Below are positions 36,492 through 46,887 of a stretch of 64,000 nt of DNA, in pieces. The stretch covers positions 2,845,021 through 2,909,020 of the forward strand of contig NC_081541.1 in NCBI RefSeq assembly GCF_901000735.1, in the 5' to 3' direction. Within the stretch, counting starts at the first letter, position 1; each line of letters begins with the position of its first letter. The notes under the pieces are model-generated. The model did not search any database. It was given only the letters and a program-made list of their open reading frames with translations, and was not told where the DNA came from. Source of the stretch: Corylus avellana. Taxonomy: Eukaryota; Streptophyta; Magnoliopsida; Fagales; Betulaceae. A program made the position numbers and the translations under genes.

Positions 36492-37871
36492 GGGTAATTG
36501 TATCATAAGTCCCTGAGTCAACCCTCCAAAATTTAAAATTCTCTAGGTTTTTTTCTTTCGAAAATTTACTCTATGGGTCAATGGAAATGCTAATAAAATT
36601 TTTGCTGTCAAATTTTTTTTAACTTCCGTTAATGCCACGACAATATAATATATTTTTTTATTAATTTAATTTAAAAATTAAATATAATAATAATATAATA
36701 ATATAATTTTTTTAAAAAAAATTGAAGGGGTGGCCGGAAGTCACCCTTGGCCACCCCAAACCTTCTGGGGTGGCCGGAACCCACCCCACTTGTGTGGAAG
36801 ATTTTATTTGAGTTTGATTGGCTGACTTTGTCTTGGGAGCCAAAATCCGCAGAGATCAGGCTTTCCCTGGTGCCAAACATTATCTCAGCTAGTGCTGAAG
36901 CAATTCTCTTCTTTCCAGCTTTGTCAGGTCCAAGGAAAGTAAGCCAAATGTGTCCTTTAAGATTTGAGCCACCACGCCTTCCATTACCAGATCTGCAGCA
37001 AGATACAGCTTCACTAATAGAACATATGGCTTCATCTTGCCAGCAAACCTTTTCTGCGAGAAATCTCCTAAGGGACTTAAAATCTTTTGGATCAGACTGC
37101 CCTCTCATATTAGCACCGGAGCAGGAAGATGAATGGCCAATACGACGAGAAGTATTTTCACTCACTGTGTCGACCTCATTGGAAATGGAACCTGAAAAGT
37201 GCTGAAGACACACTTTGCGAACTGGTAATTTTGGACTATGTGGCTCCTGATTGGTAGATGCATATAGTGTTCCCAGCCCCAAATTTGTGGTAACAGAAGT
37301 TACAGATGAAGATGATGTGTGGTCATGGGTCGGACTCACGTTGGGCATAGAGTTTGTAGAAAGCCAGGGGTGCTCCATCTCAATTTGCCGACTCCTTGGA
37401 ACTTTTCCTAATAACTCAGATTGAATATTAGCATTTTCGGCATCAAAATCCACTAGTAGTTGTATGTTCTGATTTAATGGGACATGTTTTTTCAAGTTGG
37501 TGGGTGTACGATGGCTTGGATCTGCACATTGGCTTCCATTTGGAGATGAAAGTGTAGATCCAAAACGGAAGCCCTTTGCAGATGGGACTTGGGACCAGGC
37601 CACCCCAGAAGGTTTGGGGTGGCTTCCGGCCACCCCTTTAATTTTTTTATTTTTTTTTTAAATTTTATTATTATTTTTATATTTAATTTTTAAATTAAAT
37701 TAATAAAAAAATTATTGTGCTGACGTGGCATTAACTGAAGTTAAAAAAATTTGACGGCATGGATTTTATTGGCATTTTCATTGACCTAGGGAGTTAATTT
37801 TCAAAAAAAAAAAAACCTAGAGAGTTTTAAATTTTAGTGGGTTGACTCAGGGACTTATGATACAATTACCC
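36492..37871 (-). mobile_element. Pack-MULE of 1,380 bp carrying an SMXL gene fragment
   Basis: The ends are GGGTAATTGTATCATAAGTC (36492) and its perfect complement (to 37871). Inverted arms extend about 275-295 bp inward and contain a GGGGTGGCCGG block. A perfect 9-bp target duplication, TAAAAATAA, flanks the element (36483-36491 and 37872-37880). The other array units show the empty site with a single TAAAAATAA, which proves the insertion boundaries. No transposase is encoded, so it is non-autonomous. The cargo at 36790-37596 is gene-derived. Confidence 0.93.
36790..37596 (-). pseudogene. Captured fragment of an SMXL6/7/8 (D53-like) gene
   Basis: About 268 codons stay open without a stop, entering and leaving through the MULE arms. 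Recognisable SMXL6/7/8 segments are VTTNLGLGTLYAST, then DFKSLRRFLAEKVCWQDEA, and WLTFLGPDKAGKKRIASALA at the Walker A region of the second ATPase-like domain, followed by a VSQSNSNK end. Family knowledge: SMXL6/7/8 repress strigolactone responses and are degraded through D14-MAX2. The N-terminal Clp-N domain, the rest of D2 and the EAR motif region are missing, so it cannot be a full repressor. The open frame suggests a young capture, or selection. An antisense or siRNA role is conjecture. Confidence 0.88.
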
Positions 37872-38126
37872 TAAAAATAAATAAAGATAATGCATCGTCG
37901 TCTTCAACCTTTGTCATCTTGAACCTTCAGTAACCTAATTACAAAAACCCCCGAAACAGTGAAAACAATGAAATCATTCACTCTAAATTTCAGTCCTCTT
38001 ATATTGATAAGCTGAGGGTGCTATGTATTCTTTTATTTTCATATCATGAAAAAAAAAATTAAAAAAATATATAAAGAAAAGAAAAGAAAGAAGAAACTGA
38101 ATAAATGACTTTCAAGAGTGACACCC

Positions 38127-38500
38127 AGTAAAAGCGGCGGAAAGCTACTCTTTCGAGTAGATGCAGCATCTATTGGAGTACTGCATGGTCTGGGACATGG
38201 GCGAGTTAACGAGGAACTAGAGCATCTGGTTCCGGCTCACCTTTCCTAGGAAGTTTGAATCGCCGCCCTGGCCCGAACCTGAAGAAGAGGCATAGTAGGA
38301 GGAATGTTGAGGCATAGACTAGAGAGCCTTGAGGTGAGCCAGGAGGTATTTAGCGTACTTGCAGCCCCCCTTAAGCATGTTGGCCCTCTTCATTTTGGTG
38401 CGCTATGACATTAAGTTTTTTAGGATCTTCATCCTATCGGTTACCTTTTGGCACTTGCGCACCTTGCTCTGCTGGATAATCGCCAGATGGTTTGAGGCAA
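38127..38500 (-). pseudogene. bHLH relic, unit 2
   Basis: The minus-strand frame keeps pieces of the helix-loop-helix and the C-terminal SDSNFLGKVSRNQML-like segment. The two shared nonsense changes are present, plus a third stop in QML*FLVN. It lies just downstream (minus sense) of nothing promoter-like that I can recognise. Confidence 0.75.
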
Positions 38501-39366
38501 CCGTAAGTTACTAGGTCAAAACAGGGTGCAAATGGAATATTGGAAGGTTGGACGGCCATTGTAGAAGTCTAAACCGACTTTATTTCCATTTACTATTAGG
38601 GTTAGAAGTCTATATCGTAATTTGGATTATTATTCAATTTTTATTAATAGGAACCCTCAAGTTGAGATTTTTTCAGTTTTTCCTTCAAACCCTAGATAGA
38701 TGCTAGCGTTTTGAGAAGATTTATTAGATATTTGATAGACTCATGATCTAAGTTATATTTATCCCATCTTCTTGTTGTTCTACTTTGCATCTCACGATGT
38801 CACGCTGCATCACTTTTTGTCAAAAATGCCTCTATACAAACATTGTTGCTTTAAGTTGAATGGTGCCTTATGTCAAAATGGAGAAATGCTAAACTTCCAA
38901 AAGTTGGTTTCCAAATGATGTGTCACCATCCCATGAGTGAGTGACACATTTTCTAAAATAATAAATCTCATGAGATGGTGACACATTATTTGGGAACCAA
39001 CTTTTGGAAGAAAAAAAAATTGGGATGTGTAGCACTTCTCATCAAAATGGCCTCTTAGGTTAGGTGTCTCAACAAATAGTGTAGCGGCGTTACTCGTTTC
39101 AGGCTTTTAGTTAAAGGGTGTGTTTCGTATTATTTAAATGTTCGTTTTGATAATAAAAGACAAATGTTAAAAATAAATAAAAATAATGTATCGTTGTCTT
39201 CAACCTTCAGTAACCTAATTACAAAAACTCCAAAAACAGTGAAAACAATAAAATCATTCATTCTAAATTTTGGTCCTCTTGTATCGATAAGCTGAGAGTG
39301 GTATGTATTCTTTTCTTTTCATATTGAAAAAAAGAAAAAGGAATAAATGACTGTCAAAATCAACAC

Positions 39367-39745
39367 CCAGCAAAAGTGGCAGAGAGCTACTCTTTCGAGT
39401 AGATGTAGCCTCCATTAGAGTACTGCACGGTCTGGGACATGGGCAAGTTGACGAGGAACTGAAGCATCTGGTTCCGGCTCACCTTTCCTAGGAAGTTTGA
39501 ATCGCCGTCCTGACCCGAACCCAAAGAAGAGGCACAATAGGAGGAGTGTTGAGGCATAGACTAGAGAGCCTTGAGGTGAGCTTGGAGGTATTTGGTGTAC
39601 TTGCAGCCCCCCTTAAGCATGTTGGCCTTCTTCATTTTGGTGCGCTATGGCATTAAGCTTTCTAGGATCTTCACCCTGTTGGTTACCTGTTGGCCCTTGC
39701 GCACCTTGCTTTGCGGAACAAACACCGGATGGTTTGAGTCGACAG
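39367..39745 (-). pseudogene. bHLH relic, unit 3
   Basis: In frame it reads VDSNHPVFVPQSKVRKGQQV, an HLH with LESLMP* (tryptophan lost to TAG), KYLQAHLKAL* (glutamine to TAG), then GKVSRNQMLQFLVN and MSQTVQYSNGGYIYSKE to a normal stop. The C-terminal end is well preserved. The short open frame in the other register (39613-39804) is not meaningful. Confidence 0.78.
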
Positions 39746-40629
39746 TAAGTTACTAGGTCAAAACAAGCTGCAAATGGAATATTGAAAGGTTGGACGGCCA
39801 TCATAGAAGTCTAAACCAACTTTATTTTCATTTACTAATAGTATTAGAAGTCTAGAACATAGCTTTTGATTATTATTTAGTTTTTATTAATAAGAAGCCT
39901 CAAGTTGAGATTTCTTTAGTTTTTCTTTCAAACCTTAGATAGACTCTAGCGTTTTGAGAAGATTTCTTAGATATTTGATAGACTCATGATCTAAGTTATA
40001 TTTATCCATTCTTCTTGTTGTTCTACTTTGCATCCCATGACTTCACGTTGCATCATTTTCTGTCAAAAAGGCCTCTGTACAAACATTGTCGCTTTAAGTT
40101 AAACGGTGCCTTATGTCAAAATGGAGAAATGCTAAACTTCCAAAAGTTGGTTCCTAAATGATGTGTCACCATCCCATGAGTTAGTGACACATTTTCTAAA
40201 ATAATAAATTCCATGAGATGGTAACACATCATTTGGGAACAAATTTTTGGAAGAAAAAAAAATTTGGGATGTGTAGCACTTCTCGTCAAAATGGCCTTTT
40301 AGGTTAGGTGTCTCAATAAATAGTGTAACGGCGTTACTCGTTTTAGGCTTTTCGTTAAAGGGCGCATTTTGTATTATTTAAACGTTCGTTTTGATAAATA
40401 AAAGATACATGTTAAAAATAAATAAAAATAATGCATCGTCATCTTCAACCTTTGTCATCTTCAACATTTAGTAACCTAATTACAAAAACCCCTGAAACAG
40501 TGAATAAAGTAAAATCATTCGCTTTGAATTTTGGTCCTCTTGTATCGATAAGCTGAAGGTGCTATGTATTCTTTTATTTTCATATCGGGAAAAAAAAAAA
40601 AACGGAATAAATGACTGTCAAAATCAACA

Positions 40630-41009
40630 CCCAGCAAAAGCGGCAGAGAGCTACTCTTTTGAGTAGATGCAGCCTCCATTAGAGTACTGCACGGTCTGGG
40701 ACATGGGCGAGTTGACGAGGAACTGGAGCATCTGGTTCCGGCTCACCTTTCCTAGAAAGTTTGAATCGCCGTCCTGACCCGAACCCAAAGAAGAGGCACT
40801 GTAGGAGGAGTGTTGAGGCATAGACTAGAGAGCCTTGAGGTGAGCTTGGAGGTATTTGGCGTACTTGCAGCCCCCCTTAAGCATGTTGGCCTTCTTCATT
40901 TTGGTGCACTATGGCATTAAGCTTTCTAGGATCTTCATCCTGTCGGTTACGTTTTGGCGCTTGCTCACCTTGCTCTGCAGGACAAACGCTGGATGGTTTG
41001 AGTCGACAG
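40630..41009 (-). pseudogene. bHLH relic, unit 4
   Basis: Same structure and same two nonsense codons as unit 3. The C-terminal end reads LVNSPMSQTVQYSNGGCIYS, close to an undamaged family end. Confidence 0.78.
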
Positions 41010-41901
41010 TAAGTTACTAGGTTAGAACAAGCTGCAAATGGAATATTGAAAGGTTGGACGGCCATCATAGAAGTTTAAACCGACTTTATTTTCATTTACT
41101 ATTAGTATTAGAAGTCTAGAACATAGCTTTTGATTATTATTTAGTTTTTATTAATAAGAAGCCTCAAGTTGAGATTTCTTTAGTTTTTCTTTCAAACTTT
41201 AGATAGACTCTAGCGTTTTGAGAAGATTTCTTAGATATTTGATAGACTCATGATCTAAGTTATATTTATCCATTCTTCTTGTTGTTCTACTTTGCATCTC
41301 ACGATGTCACGCTGCATCACTTTTTGTCAAAAAGGCCTCTGTACAAACATTGTCGCTTTAAGTTAAACGATGCCTTATGTCAAAATGGAGAAATGCTAAA
41401 CTTCCAAAAGTTGGTTTCTAAATGATGTGTCACCATCCCATGAGTTAGTGACACATTTTCCAAAATAATAAATTTCATGAGATGGTGACACATCATTTGG
41501 GAACAAACTTTTAGAAGAAAACAAAATTGGGATGTGTAGCACTTCTCGTCAAAATGGCGTTTTAGGTTAGGTGTCTCAACAAATAGTGTAACGGCGTTAC
41601 TTGTTTCAGGCTTTTCGTTAAAGGGTGCATTTTTGTATTATTTAAACGTTCGTTTTGATAAATAAAAGACACATGTTAAAAATAAATAAAAATAATGCAT
41701 CGTCGTCTTCAACCTTTGTCATCTTCAACATTCAGTAACCTAATTACAAAAACCCCTGAAACAGTGAATACAGTAAAATCATTCGCTCTGAATTTTGGTC
41801 CTCTTGTATCGATAAGCTAAAGGTGCTATGTATTATTTTATTTTCATATCGGGAAAAAAAAAAAAAAGCGGAATAAATGACTGTCAAAATCAACACCCAG
41901 C

Positions 41902-42275
41902 AAAAGCGGCAGAGAGCTACTCTTTCGAGTAGATGCAACCTCTATTAGAGTACTGCACGGTCTGGGACATGGGCGAGTTGACGAGGAACTGGAGCATCTG
42001 GTTCCGGCTCACCTTTCCTAGGAAGTTTGAATCGCCGTCCTGACCCGAACCCAAATAAGAGGCACAGTGGGAGGAGTGTTGAGGCATAGACTAGAGAGCC
42101 TTGAGGTGAGCTTAGAGGTATTTGGCGTACTTGCAACCCCCCTTAAGCATGTTGGCCTTCTTCATTTTGGTGCACTATGGCATTAAGCTTTCTAGGATCT
42201 TGATCCTGTCAGTTACCTTTTGGCGCTTGCTCACCTTGCTCTGCAGGACAAACACCGGATGGTTTGAGTCGACAG
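41902..42275 (-). pseudogene. bHLH relic, unit 5
   Basis: Very similar to unit 4, with the two shared nonsense codons. Unit 5 and unit 4 probably separated last. Confidence 0.78.
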
Positions 42276-42923
42276 TAAGTTACTAGGTCAAAACAAGCTG
42301 CAAATGGAATATTGAAAGGTTGGACGGCCATCATAGAAGTCTAAACTAACTTTATTTTCATTTATTATTAGTATTAGATGTCTAGAACATAGCTTTTGAT
42401 TATTATTTAGTTTTTATTAATAAGAAGCCTCAAGTTGAGATTTCTTTAGTTTTTCTTTCAAACCTTAGATAGACTCTAGCGTTTTGAAAAGATTTCTTAG
42501 ATATTTGATAGACTCATGATCTAAGTTATATTTATCCATTCTTCTTGCTGTTTTACTTTGCATCCCACGACTTCACGCTGCATCATTTTCTGTCAAAAAG
42601 GCCTCTGTACAAACATTGTCGCTTTAAGTTAAACGGTGCCTTATGTCAAAATGGAGAAATGCTAAACTTCCAAAAGTTGGTTCTTAAATGATGTGTCATC
42701 ATCCCATGAGTTAGTGACACATTTTTCAAAACAATAAATCTCATGAGATGATGACACATCATTTGGGAACCAACTTTTGAAAGAAAAAAAAAAAATTGGG
42801 ATGTGTAACACTTCTCGTCAAAATGGCCTCTTAGGTTAGGTTTCTCAACAAATAGTGTAGCGGCGTTACTCGTTTCAGGCTTTTCATTAAAGGGCACATT
42901 TTGTATTATTTAAACTAGATCAT

Positions 42924-43201
42924 CTAGTTTCGACTAACCTTTCCTAGGAAGTCTGAATCACTGCCCTGACCTGAACCCAAAGAAGAGGCACAGTACGAGA
43001 AGTGTTGAGGAATAGACTGGAGAGCCTTGAGGTGAGCTTGAAGGTATTTGGCGTACTTGCAGCCCTCCTTAAGCATGTCGGCCCTCTTCATTTTGGTGCG
43101 CCATGTCATTAAGTTTTCTACGATCTTCATCCTGTCAGTGACCTTTTGGCGCTTACGCACCCTGCTCTGTTGGATAAACGCGGAATGGTTTGAGTCGACT
43201 T
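42924..43201 (-). pseudogene. bHLH fragment of unit 6, bHLH52/53-like, with no internal stop
   Basis: The frame is open from a TAA just upstream of LKVDSNHSAF through RKRQKVTDRMKIVENLMTWR, then KYAKYLQAHLKALQSIPQHF, to GKVSRN and a stop created by the deletion junction at about 42918. Basic and helix-loop-helix parts fit the plant bHLH52/53-type subgroup. Unlike units 1-5 it keeps the tryptophan codon (TGG) and the glutamine codon (CAG). It lacks the N-terminal part, any ATG before the basic region, and the last 25-30 residues, so I treat it as a fragment that stays closer to the ancestral gene. Confidence 0.75.
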
Positions 43202-44147
43202 TAAGTTACTAGGTCAAAACGTGCTGCAAAGAGAATATTAGAAAGTTGGACTGCCATTGTAGAAGTCTAAACTGACTTTATTTCTATTTACTATTAGGCT
43301 TAGCAGGATATTTGATAGACTCAAGATCTAAGTTATATTTATCCCTTCTTCCTGTTGTTCTACTTTGCATCCATGACGTCACGTTGCATCACTTTCTGTC
43401 AACAAGGCCTCTTTACAAACATTGTCGCGTTAAGTTGAACGAAGCCTTATGTCAAAATGGAGAAATGCTAAACATCTCAAATTTTTGTTCCAAAAGTTGA
43501 TTCTCAAATTATGTGTCACCATCCCATGAATTAGTGACATATTTTTCAAAATAATAAATCTCATGAGATGGTAACACACATCATCTAAGAACTAACTTTT
43601 GGATGAAAAAAAATTGGGAAGTGTAACACTTCTCGTCAAAATGGCCTCCTAGGTTAGGTGTCTCAACAAACGGTGTAGCAGTGTTACTCATTTCAGGCTT
43701 TTAGTTAAAGGTCGTGTTTTATGTTATTTAAACGTTCGTTTTGAGAAATAAAAGACAAAGATTAAAAAAATAATAATAATGCATCGTCGTCTTCAACCTT
43801 TGTCATCTTCAACCTTGAGTAACCTAATTACAAAAACCCCTGAAACAGTGAAAACAAGAAAATCATACGTTGTGAATTTCGATCCTCTTGTATCGATGAG
43901 TGTTGAGGGTGTTATGTATTCTTTTATTTTCATATCGGAAAAAAAAAAAAACAAAAAAATTGAATAAAGGACTGTTAAAAGCGACACCCAACACACACAC
44001 ACATGTATTTTCTCTCTGCCTTTTCTTCTTCAGTCGAGTAGTTATATAAAAAACGAACCATTGTCTTTTGAGATTTTATAACCATTGTCTCTTGAGATCT
44101 TGTAACTATTGTCAACCATCGTTGAAAACAAGAAAAATTATACTTAG

Positions 44148-44475
44148 GGAGGATATATACCACAACCAAAGAATAATGAAACTACACCAAAGAAGCAGAA
44201 AACCATTGGAGTTAAGTGGATGGATGAGACCCCGGACAAACGCGAGGTGGATGCAATTATCGAAAAAAAACAAGTATCAAGAGGAGGTGCCCTACAGAGC
44301 CTGTATGTACCAATGTCCCCTTTGCATGCACCTAGCCACCATGACACCTTCACATATGGACAAACATACAAGCGAAGCACACCAAGATTGGGTAGGATTT
44401 TCATGCCAGAGATGCGGGATTGGGATTCCTTCCTCGCCTGAGTTGGACAAGAACTGGGGGAAATGCCCAATGTAA
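44148..44475 (+). pseudogene. Possible C2H2 zinc-finger exon with a frameshift
   Basis: A splice-acceptor-like TTATACTTAG precedes 44148. The frame from there reads PKKQKTIGVKWMDETPDK...VDAII up to an A8 run (44263-44270). The frame one base over continues KYQEEVPYRACMYQCPLC, then HLATMTPSHMDKHTSEAH and FSCQRCG, ending at TAA (44473-44475). CPLC-x12-HMDKHTSEAH looks like a zinc finger and CQRCG like a second metal-binding pair. A single-base change in the A8 run would join the two halves. I do not recognise the gene. It could be an exon with an assembly or sequencing error, or a relic. Confidence 0.4.
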
Positions 44476-45374
44476 AAAATACCGTAAATATTGTCTTGGG
44501 TTGGGGGGAAATCTTTCAAGCTAGCTAGTCCGCTTTATTAGTTCTAATAATTATCATATGTTCTCTTCTTTTTTTTGTTATTATTATTATTTTTTTAATA
44601 TGAATGAGGTATATGCATGACTTCTATGGTTTTAATATATATATATATATACTCTCTGCATTTTCTTCTTCAGTCGAGTAGTTATATCAAAGTGGTGAAA
44701 GTAATTTTTAATTATTAAATATTTTGTCAAATAAAAAGTTTGGCAAGTTTGTGTACGTATAGTAAGCCAATAGACCCGGCCAACATGACCAACCTTAATA
44801 TGTCGGTACCCACAAGCAAATTTTCGTTAAGTTGCCATCATTTGAATGATGTCGGAAAACATGCACAATAGGACGAGAATTTCAAGCCATCTATATATGT
44901 TAAATCTCTTGGGAGCTAAATTCATAATTATTCACTTTTTTTTTTTTTTTAAATCTATATCATGATTTGGTATGTCTCCAAAAAATGATGTTTGGAGGTG
45001 ATAAACTTCCTGAGCATTACAAAAATAATTCGTTGCTAGAATTGATGAAATCAATCAAATTTTCGTTAAATTTCATTAATACATCAATAAATATCATGAT
45101 GACAAACCGATCCTGGAACATTTAATAAATTAAGAACATGCAAATAGTAGGTATTTTACTCCTATCGCGTATGTAATATTCACCCATGAGATACGTAGGG
45201 AAGGAAATTTCAAAATGAATAAATAAATAAATAACAAAGATATGGTAAAATTATTTAAATGACATCTTCATACATGCACATTGTTGCCAACCTCTCCTCT
45301 TATTCCGTAACTCATGGATGAGGGAGTGATGGTTTAATGATCACTTTGTGTGGCCTGCCTGCCGCTCATTGGTT

Positions 45375-45416
<42 letters not shown>

Positions 45417-45890
45417 TATATAATGCATTTAAGAGTATTTAAGAGATCGAAAACAACCCAAAAGGATTGATTAGGCAAAATAATAGGGTAAAATAGTCTT
45501 AGAAAAATGAAAAGACTGCTTTACCCTCCTATTTTGCACTAACCGATCCCTCTCCATTTCAAAGGAAATGGAGAGGATCCCATTCTCGAAACCGCATGCT
45601 CTTTGCAAGATTTTGTTAAGTTACTACGTATCTCATATCTCAAGCGCTTAAATTAATAAGAAAATGTGAATTTAATTGCTTAGTTAATATTCTAACAAAT
45701 TTGTCACAACTTTCTTCGCAAGTATTTTCCAAAACATACCAAGCAAATCAATGATCAATAACTACAAATAAAAGATACACAAAGTTTCCTCTTGAAAATG
45801 CTACACAAAATTAATTAATGCATTTTTGTTCAACTGTACGTTATTCAATAGAAATTTGACATATCAGATAAAAATACTAAGGGCCTGTTT
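44476..45890. other. AT-rich intergenic DNA with an (AAT)n microsatellite
   Basis: (AAT)n spans about 45376-45415. A short hairpin, AGGGTAAAATAGTCTT / AAAGACTGCTTTACCCT, lies at 45487-45527, and ATTTCAAAGGAAAT at 45556 is a small palindrome. No gene is recognised. Confidence 0.5.
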
Positions 45891-46403
45891 GGGAGTGCGA
45901 TTTCAATAAGTGCGATTTTAAAAATTGCGTTTTTAAAAATTGTGTTTTTAAAATCGCTACTTTTTAAAATCGCACAGACGTTTGGTAAAACATACTAAAA
46001 AGTACTTTTTTTATCAATTGAGTGTTTGGATAACATTAGCATATAATTGCGGTTTCATGACCAAATTACCAATAAGGATGAACAAGACAGAGAGGATGAA
46101 GAAAAAAATAAAAAGAGAAAATAAGGGTTTTAATATATTTTAGGTGGGTATTCTTGGTATTTTTTTCATTCCCGTTCTAAAAAAGGTAACTATTGCGCCA
46201 AATATCTTTTTAATAGAAATCGTGATTTTGTTTTAAATTCGCACTTTTTCAAATAAGCACTTTCTAATCAGCTTATGGAAATCGCAGATTTTTTTGCGAT
46301 TTTAAAATTTGCGTTTTTAAAATCGCAATCCCAAACACCCTAAAATTGCGATTTGGTTTAAAATCGCAGATTATTTTTTAAAAAACGCACTCCCAAACGC
46401 ACC
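45891..46403. mobile_element. Tourist-like (PIF/Harbinger) MITE
   Basis: The ends GGGCCTGTTTGGGAGTGCG and CGCACTCCCAAACGCACCC are inverted repeats, with TAA on both sides (45888-45890 and 46404-46406). The inner sequence is full of GCGATTTTAAAA-type subterminal repeats and has no coding frame. Size 513 bp. Confidence 0.88.
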
Positions 46404-46406
46404 CTA

Positions 46407-46887
46407 AATACAATGAAAATAAAAACACCGTATTTTTAATTCAAACAAATTTCATGCTCTTTTCATTAATTATAACCCAACATCAACTATTCACCACCGA
46501 ACCCCCACGGCCCACCAACCTTCGAGCCCTCAACATTGGAGTATCCAAAACCAACAAAGACGGTGAATCAAATAGTTTTATCAATGAGTATTTTGTCTAT
46601 GAGGTATTTTGTCAATAAAAGATAAATTATTTTGTGTAAATAGTTATATTACTTTTTGATATTTTAAGCTAAAATGTCTATTTTATATTAGAGAATGCAA
46701 AATATTTAATTTACACCACGTGATTTAAATTATTCTTTGTCGTAGTATAATATATTTCCTACATAACTGTTTTTGCAATACATAATATGTCAAGTCAATA
46801 TAACAAAGATACAATACATGAAATGACCAAAAAGCCCTATATTTTAATCAGTAAAACCAACCCACGCCACCCTCATTTTTTTTTTCC
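46407..46887 (+). promoter_or_regulatory. Promoter region of the exonuclease gene
   Basis: The 480 bp between the MITE and the start codon must hold the promoter and 5' UTR. The T-run and CCATGG start context at 46880 are visible. I identify no specific element. Confidence 0.45.

Larger units (their letters stand above)
33165..43990 (-). repeat. Tandem array of seven roughly 1.25-kb units carrying bHLH gene relics
   Basis: Units are phased on TTACTAGGTCAAAAC: 33165-35821, 35822-38507, 38508-39749, 39750-41013, 41014-42279, 42280-43205 and a partial unit 43206-43990. After removing two later insertions, units 1-5 are about 1.24-1.30 kb. Unit 6 has lost about 340 bp. Each full unit has, in plus order, a MITE-bearing flank, a polymorphic A-run near TCGGGAAAAA, and a minus-strand bHLH relic. 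Neighbouring units 3-5 look most alike. The array ends at an (AC)n tract near 43990. Confidence 0.9.

Noticed and set aside
36747..37205. 152-codon open frame on the plus strand inside the Pack-MULE
   Set aside because: It is the complement of the SMXL fragment. The minus-strand frame has clear SMXL motifs.
39613..42136. Repeated 63-codon open frames in the array starting like MMAVQPFNIPFAAC
   Set aside because: They recur because the unit recurs. They are in the wrong frame relative to the bHLH relic and lack any domain.
33165..43990. Regularly spaced repeats that might suggest a CRISPR-like or rDNA-type array
   Set aside because: The units are 1.25 kb with a decayed plant gene inside. No rRNA sequence, no short repeat/spacer pattern.
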